Assembly: GCA_049510975.1 (NCBI GenBank)
Contig: JBEKYM010000019.1
Coordinates: 23,556-87,555 of the forward strand
DNA from: JAKACA01 sp049510975
GTDB taxonomy: Bacteria; Actinomycetota; Acidimicrobiia; Acidimicrobiales; Bog-793
Length of the DNA stretch: 64,000 bases
Direction: 5' to 3'
Shown: positions 60,050-64,000 of the stretch, in pieces
How the letters are laid out: every line of letters begins with the position of its first letter
Position numbering within the stretch: position 1 is the stretch's first letter
Program-made: the position numbers and the translations under genes
Notes under the pieces: model-generated
The model's database searches: none
Told to the model about the DNA's origin: nothing
Seen by the model: the letters and a program-made list of their open reading frames with translations, nothing else

Positions 60050-61401
60050 CGATGTCCCCGCCGCGTATCCGAGCCGAGATGAGCGGCATCACCGAAGCAC
60101 CAGGCAAGGTGTGGTTCTGGGAGCTGGCCGCAGCGGTCATCGACGCCGACCGCTGCGTGCAGTGCGGAGCCTGCGTGGCAGCCTGCCCGACCGACTCCAT
60201 CGGCATCGGCACAGACGACCTGCCGAAACTCGTGAAGATGTGCACAGGGTGTTCCCTGTGCTGGGACTTCTGCCCGCGGGGCGGGCTGGCGTACGAGTCG
60301 ACGTGGTTGAGCCCGCTGGCGACCGACGGGTCGGACGTGGCCGCCCGGCTGGAGGCGAGCGTGTCACAGTCGCCGGCGCTGGCGGCGCAGCCCGAAGCGG
60401 AGCAAGCTCCGCTGGCGGGGCTGGGTAGCGGCGAGCCGGTCCTGACTCCGATCGACGACTGGCGCATCACCGGAGCGGATCCGGCACCCGGCCTTGGACG
60501 CGTGACGGAAATGTCCGCTGCGCGCGTGCGGCGCGGGAGTACACTTGCGGTAGAGCACGCCCAAGACGGGGGCGTTGTGACCGCGATTCTCCTCGCTTCC
60601 CTCGCAGCCGGGGAGATCGACGGCGCTGTCGTGGCGAGGGAGGACCCCGACCATCCGTGGAAGGGTGTTCCTCACCTCGCCACGACTTCCGCTGAAATCA
60701 AGGCGGCTTCCGGCAGCTTCTACAACCAGACGATGGCGCTCGCATGCCTCGATCTCGCCTCTGTCGGGCTCCCCGCAGACGCTCGTGTCGCTGTCGTCGG
60801 CACGCCGTGTGAGATTCAGGGCATCCGAGCGTTGCAGGCTCGTTCGTGGCGTCGGGGGTCGTCTCGGGTGGACGCCGTCGTGCTCACGATCGCCCTGCTG
60901 TGCACGAAGAGCTTCGACTACCGCAAGCTCATGGTGCAGGAGCTGAGTGAGCGACGTGGGCTGGCGCTCGACCAGGTCGGCAAAGTTGACGTCATCCACG
61001 GTCGCATGATCGTGGAAGACCGCGTCGGGAAGACGCTCGTGGACGAGCCGGTGAAGGACTTCCACGGTGCTGCGTTGAAGGGTTGCGACGAATGCGCAGA
61101 CTTCCTCGGGCGCGCCGCCGACATTTCGGTCGGCAGCGTCGGAAGCGGACCTGGGTATTCGAGCGTCCTCGTTCGGACTGAGGCCGGCGCCAGGGCACTT
61201 GCTGCTGCTCGCGGCGAACTCGAGATGTGCATCGTCGAGGCACCCGAGGCACTCGAGAAGCTCGACCGCCTCGACAAGAGGATCGCCTTCAAGTCTTTGC
61301 AGCGACCGTTCGACCCTGAGGGACCCCTGTTTATCGATTTCGCCGAGCACGAGATGTTCTACGGCGGCACCGACAGAGCACCAGTGTGGAGGGACAGATG
61401 A
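60046..61401 (+). CDS. FrhB/FpoF-like F420H2 dehydrogenase with two [4Fe-4S] sites
   Basis: A 451-residue iron-sulfur flavoprotein of the coenzyme F420 hydrogenase/dehydrogenase beta family. N-terminal cluster motifs are Cys37/40/43/47 and Cys66/69/72/76. The FrhB N-domain ('DGGVVTAILLASLAAGEIDG') and C-domain follow, with 'VVGTPCEIQGIRAL', 'LLCTKSFDYRKL' and 'GCDECADFLGRAADISVGSV', close to archaeal FrhB/FpoF. Such proteins oxidise F420H2 via FAD and pass electrons to Fe-S partners. Overlap with the sulfite reductase gene (ATGA) suggests it is that enzyme's electron donor, like the archaeal Fsr fusion but as separate subunits. Confidence 0.9.
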   Translation: MTMSPPRIRAEMSGITEAPGKVWFWELAAAVIDADRCVQCGACVAACPTDSIGIGTDDLPKLVKMCTGCSLCWDFCPRGGLAYESTWLSPLATDGSDVAARLEASVSQSPALAAQPEAEQAPLAGLGSGEPVLTPIDDWRITGADPAPGLGRVTEMSAARVRRGSTLAVEHAQDGGVVTAILLASLAAGEIDGAVVAREDPDHPWKGVPHLATTSAEIKAASGSFYNQTMALACLDLASVGLPADARVAVVGTPCEIQGIRALQARSWRRGSSRVDAVVLTIALLCTKSFDYRKLMVQELSERRGLALDQVGKVDVIHGRMIVEDRVGKTLVDEPVKDFHGAALKGCDECADFLGRAADISVGSVGSGPGYSSVLVRTEAGARALAAARGELEMCIVEAPEALEKLDRLDKRIAFKSLQRPFDPEGPLFIDFAEHEMFYGGTDRAPVWRDR

Positions 61402-61757
61402 GCACGACCGTGACCGTTCCGGCGGCACCCGAACTGCTGACGGCGCCGCGCCGGCGTGGCGGTGTCGTCGCGCCGGACGCCATGAAGATCCTCGAGGAGC
61501 CCGTCGGCCTGCTGACCGAGTTGCGGGCTGTGGCTCTGCGCGAACCCGCCGCAGCTCGCTCGGCGGCGCCCATCGAGCTGTCGGCGTACGCCAGGAGCGT
61601 GTGGGCCGACCAGCTCGAGGGCCTGGGAGTGGCGCCCGCCGTCGTGACTCATGTCTTTGCCACGTTTCGTCGCGAGATCTGGCTGTGGCTCGAAGGGGAT
61701 CGGCGCTGGGATCAGCTGGCGGGTCATCTGGCTGCTCGAGTCGCACGCCGGGCGTAG
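61398..61757 (+). CDS. hypothetical protein in the sulfur operon, 119 aa
   Basis: A 119-residue soluble protein overlapping the FrhB-like stop (ATGA) and preceded by GGAGGGA. The N-terminal 30 residues are Pro/Ala/Arg-rich. The rest is helical with a conserved-looking end 'FRREIWLWLEGDRRWDQLAG'. No cysteine or metal motif is present. I do not recognise it. Its place as last gene of the cysH-sulfite reductase-FrhB operon suggests an assembly or regulatory role. Confidence 0.7.
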   Translation: MSTTVTVPAAPELLTAPRRRGGVVAPDAMKILEEPVGLLTELRAVALREPAAARSAAPIELSAYARSVWADQLEGLGVAPAVVTHVFATFRREIWLWLEGDRRWDQLAGHLAARVARRA

Positions 61758-61829
61758 GTCGGTTCTCGTCGGGGCATCCCCTGGTGTTTGCGGGCGGAGA
61801 AGAGGCGGCGTGGACTAGACATCGTCGGC

Positions 61830-63842
61830 GTGAGCCCAGCCGCCGGCCTCGTCTCCGCTGGTCGCGGCCCCCGACGACGCACTGAGCTGAGCAGAAACCG
61901 CCGCCCCGGGCGGCGGGTGTGGGCGCTAGCGGTGGCGGGTTTCTTCTTGCTCGGGGCAGCGTGGGCGCTCACCAGTCCGCTGTTGAGCGGTCCGGACGAG
62001 CCTGCTCATATCGTCAGAGCCGAAGCGATCGTGCGAGGGCAGCTCATCGGCCGGCCACTGTCGTCCAACCCGGAATATCCCTTCACGAGCGTGCTCGTCC
62101 CGGGGTTCCTCGAGAACGTCAACCGCCCGGCCTATTGGTGCTACCTGTACGACGCTGCCCACACCGCCACGTGTGCGCCTCCGCTGTCCGGCCCCGATCA
62201 CCCGGTGGCGGTCACCACCTACGTCGGGCACTACCCACCGATGTACTACGAAGCGGTCGGGTGGCCGAGCCTGCTCGCCAGCGGTACAGCCGGCGTCTTG
62301 CTGATGCGAATTGTCAGCGCCTTCATCAACTCGCTGTTGCTCGCAACGGCGCTGTTGTTGGCGGTGCGACGGTCCCGCCTGCTCGCGCTGGCAACCTTGG
62401 TGGCGGTCACTCCGGGGGTCATGTTCTTCGTCGGATCGGTGAACCCGAGCGGGATGGAGATGGCGGCGGCGATCTGCTTCTGGTGCGCGTTGCTAGGCCT
62501 GACCAAGCCGTCGCCGGTGCCTGCCGATCTCATGGGTCGCGGGGGTCGCGGGGGTCGCGCCGATCGTGCCGGCGGTGCCGAACTTGCCGGCGGTGGCGGT
62601 GGTGCCGATCGTGCCGGCGGTGCCGGCGGTGGCGGCGGTGGCGGGGGTGCCGATCGTGCCGGTCGTGGCGGCGGTGCTCCGCCGTTGCCCTCGCCGTTGC
62701 CGATGCTGGAGATCGTCGTCGCCGGCGTATCCGGTTGCGTACTCGCGCTGACGCGGGGCTTGTCGCCGGCTTGGGTCGTCTTCGCGCTGGTCGCCGCCGT
62801 GGTGAGCGGGGACCTCAACCGGATGCGTCAGCTGGCTCGTTTGCGTTCTGTCCGCGTATCCGGCTGTGCTCTCGTGCTGGCGTTGGCCGCGGCCTGCGCC
62901 TGGATCGTTGGCGAGCACGGGCTCGACGAGCTCGGCATCCCGAACCATGCGAGTTACGCCAGCTTGTTCCACCAGGCGCTGGCGGACACGCCGAAACGAC
63001 TGATCGAAATGGTCGGTCTCTTCGGCACGAACAACGTCTCGCCGCCGGTTTTCGCTACGGCGACGGTGGTCGCGGTTCTCGCTGTGATCGTCGTCGGGGC
63101 GCTCGTCGTGGGCTCGTGGCGGGAACGCCTCGTGCTCGTGTCGTTGCTGGCCGCGATCGTCGCCGTGCCCATCGCCGTGAACGTCGTCACCGGCCGGCAC
63201 TACGGCGTGATCTGGCAGGGTCGATACACGATGCCCATCGGGGTCGGGGCACCGTTGCTGGCGGGTTACGTGCTCGGCGCGTGGTTCGAGCGCCGGCGGT
63301 GGGGGGCTTTGGGCATCGGTTGGCGCGCCGGCGCGCTTGGGGCTGGCGTCGGTGGTGGGGCTGGCGCGCTTGGCGCTGGAGTCGGCGGTGGGGCCGGCGC
63401 GCTTGCGGCTGGCGTCGGTAGTGGGGCTGGCGCGCTTGCGGCTGGCGGCGGTAGTGGGGCTGGCGCGCTTGCGGCTGGCGTCGGAAGTGGGGCTGGCGCG
63501 CTTGCGGCTGGAGTCGGCGGTGGGGCCGGCGCGCTTGCGGCCGGCGTCGGCGGCGCGGTTGCCGGGGCGAGGGCCGATTCGTTCGGCCGGGTCGCCGGTG
63601 CTGGCGCCGTCGTGCTCGCCGTGGGGCTCGCTGCGGCGCAGTTCTCGTCGCTCTTATGGGATCTTCGTCGCTTCATGGTCGGCGTCAACGGGCCGCTCAG
63701 CGGAGTGTTCGGCGGGATCTGGCATCCTCCGGTCGATGGCTTCGTGCTGCTCATCGCGGGTGCAGTCGGCGCGCTGACGGTCGCGCTGCTCACGCTGCTG
63801 GCGCCCTCCGTTCGGACGGCTCTCGGGCCCGTCGTCGACTGA
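61830..63842 (+). CDS. DUF2142 polytopic membrane protein with Gly/Ala repeat insertions
   Basis: A membrane protein of about 670 residues and roughly ten helices, matching the DUF2142 family, whose members resemble GT-C glycosyltransferases and sit in actinobacterial surface-polysaccharide clusters. Family features are 'SPLLSGPDEPAHIVRAEAIV' after helix 1 and 'VTGRHYGVIWQGRYTMPIGV'. Two cytoplasmic-looking loops are expanded by low-complexity DNA: a Gly/Arg/Ala/Asp stretch (62534-62690) and seven copies of GAGALAAGVGG (63327-63555). The start is uncertain: GTG 61830 or an in-frame TTG at 61788, neither with a good ribosome site. Confidence 0.78.
   Translation: MSPAAGLVSAGRGPRRRTELSRNRRPGRRVWALAVAGFFLLGAAWALTSPLLSGPDEPAHIVRAEAIVRGQLIGRPLSSNPEYPFTSVLVPGFLENVNRPAYWCYLYDAAHTATCAPPLSGPDHPVAVTTYVGHYPPMYYEAVGWPSLLASGTAGVLLMRIVSAFINSLLLATALLLAVRRSRLLALATLVAVTPGVMFFVGSVNPSGMEMAAAICFWCALLGLTKPSPVPADLMGRGGRGGRADRAGGAELAGGGGGADRAGGAGGGGGGGGADRAGRGGGAPPLPSPLPMLEIVVAGVSGCVLALTRGLSPAWVVFALVAAVVSGDLNRMRQLARLRSVRVSGCALVLALAAACAWIVGEHGLDELGIPNHASYASLFHQALADTPKRLIEMVGLFGTNNVSPPVFATATVVAVLAVIVVGALVVGSWRERLVLVSLLAAIVAVPIAVNVVTGRHYGVIWQGRYTMPIGVGAPLLAGYVLGAWFERRRWGALGIGWRAGALGAGVGGGAGALGAGVGGGAGALAAGVGSGAGALAAGGGSGAGALAAGVGSGAGALAAGVGGGAGALAAGVGGAVAGARADSFGRVAGAGAVVLAVGLAAAQFSSLLWDLRRFMVGVNGPLSGVFGGIWHPPVDGFVLLIAGAVGALTVALLTLLAPSVRTALGPVVD
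62534..62690 (+). repeat. G-rich low-complexity coding insertion in the DUF2142 protein
   Basis: Short interspersed repeats (GGGTCGCGG, then GCCGATCGTGCCGGCGGTG and variants) encode about 50 residues of Gly, Arg, Ala and Asp between two membrane helices. Confidence 0.85.
63327..63555 (+). repeat. 33-bp coding minisatellite, about seven copies
   Basis: Seven near-identical 33-bp units encode the 11-residue repeat GAGALAAGVG[G/S] in frame in the DUF2142 protein. Units differ by a few substitutions (for example GGT AGT versus GGC GGT, and one Val to Gly). Confidence 0.95.
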
Positions 63843-63858
63843 TGACATCTGCGAGTGC

Positions 63859-63901
63859 TTGCCAGCGCGCACCCGGGTGCTAAGCTACGAACGTACGTTC
63901 T
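63859..63901 (+). promoter_or_regulatory. SOS-type promoter at the window end
   Basis: TTGCCA (63859-63864) and TAAGCT (63881-63886) are spaced by 16 bp like -35 and -10 elements. CGAACGTACGTTCT (63888-63901), with the exact LexA core GAAC-N4-GTTC, covers the expected start site. The controlled gene should lie on the plus strand beyond 64000, since nothing codes between here and the window end. Confidence 0.75.
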
Positions 63902-64000
63902 GTTGTGGCCGGGTTGTCCGGGCCGGCTGGGCGTGCGTCTCGCGCTGTTGATCGGCGCCTTGTTCTGATCGGTCCATCCTCGGGTTCCGTTGTCTGGTTG

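Overview
The window is GC-rich DNA with GTG and TTG starts and long spurious open frames on the opposite strand. Leaderless-looking promoters, actinobacterial families (DUF3151, LLM flavoprotein, F420H2-type FrhB protein, ROK regulator, DUF2510 protein) and the dnaG-rpoD pair point to an actinobacterium (Actinomycetota). Acidimicrobiia is a guess I cannot test here. I see no integrase, transposase, phage gene or CRISPR array, so this reads as chromosomal backbone carrying several accessory modules.

Layout. 1-5.7 kb: the end of a GT39-type membrane glycosyltransferase overlapping a MarR regulator, a sulfotransferase, an alpha/beta hydrolase broken by an exact 11-bp tandem duplication, and a GadC-like amino acid antiporter. 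6-10.7 kb: a small-molecule redox cluster (VOC protein, 61-aa protein, FAD/disulfide oxidoreductase, double muconolactone-isomerase protein, LLM flavoprotein, YdcF protein, EthD protein). 10.7-19.1 kb: an unknown protein, a divergent FtsH-like AAA protease, then a minus-strand operon of PAS sensor kinase (lacking its phosphoacceptor His), DHA2 drug exporter and Orn/Lys/Arg decarboxylase. 19.3-22.2 kb: DUF3151, FrnE-like DsbA protein, GNAT protein, an anchored protein and a 57-aa protein behind a perfect SOS box.

22.3-25.8 kb is the most unusual part. A secreted trypsin-like protease is divergent from an ECF sigma factor whose gene overlaps a membrane-anchored serpin, placed where an anti-sigma factor is normally found. 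26-36.3 kb: tRNA-Asn, a DUF2510 protein, a GNAT protein, rpoD, dnaG, two REP-like hairpins, pyruvate phosphate dikinase, and a secreted beta-helix protein followed by an 18-bp tandem array. 36.4-55 kb: glyS, then an amino-sugar (chito-oligosaccharide/GlcNAc) locus made of ROK regulator, ROK kinase, a five-gene Opp-type ABC transporter, GH20 hexosaminidase and an acyltransferase-like protein. A LysE exporter and a large cyclase/P-loop/TPR regulator interrupt it, then nagA and a SIS-domain deaminase-like gene follow.

55-61.8 kb: recO, uppS and a siroheme-synthase gene on the minus strand, divergent from a sulfur-assimilation operon of cysH, siroheme sulfite reductase, an FrhB/FpoF-like F420H2 dehydrogenase and an unknown protein. 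The overlap of the last enzyme genes suggests F420H2 as electron donor for sulfite reduction. The window ends with a DUF2142 membrane protein carrying large Gly/Ala minisatellites and a second SOS-type promoter whose gene lies outside.

Short tandem duplications recur throughout (11, 18, 21, 33 and 54 bp periods, and a 15-bp repeat at 22-bp spacing), suggesting a slippage-prone genome.
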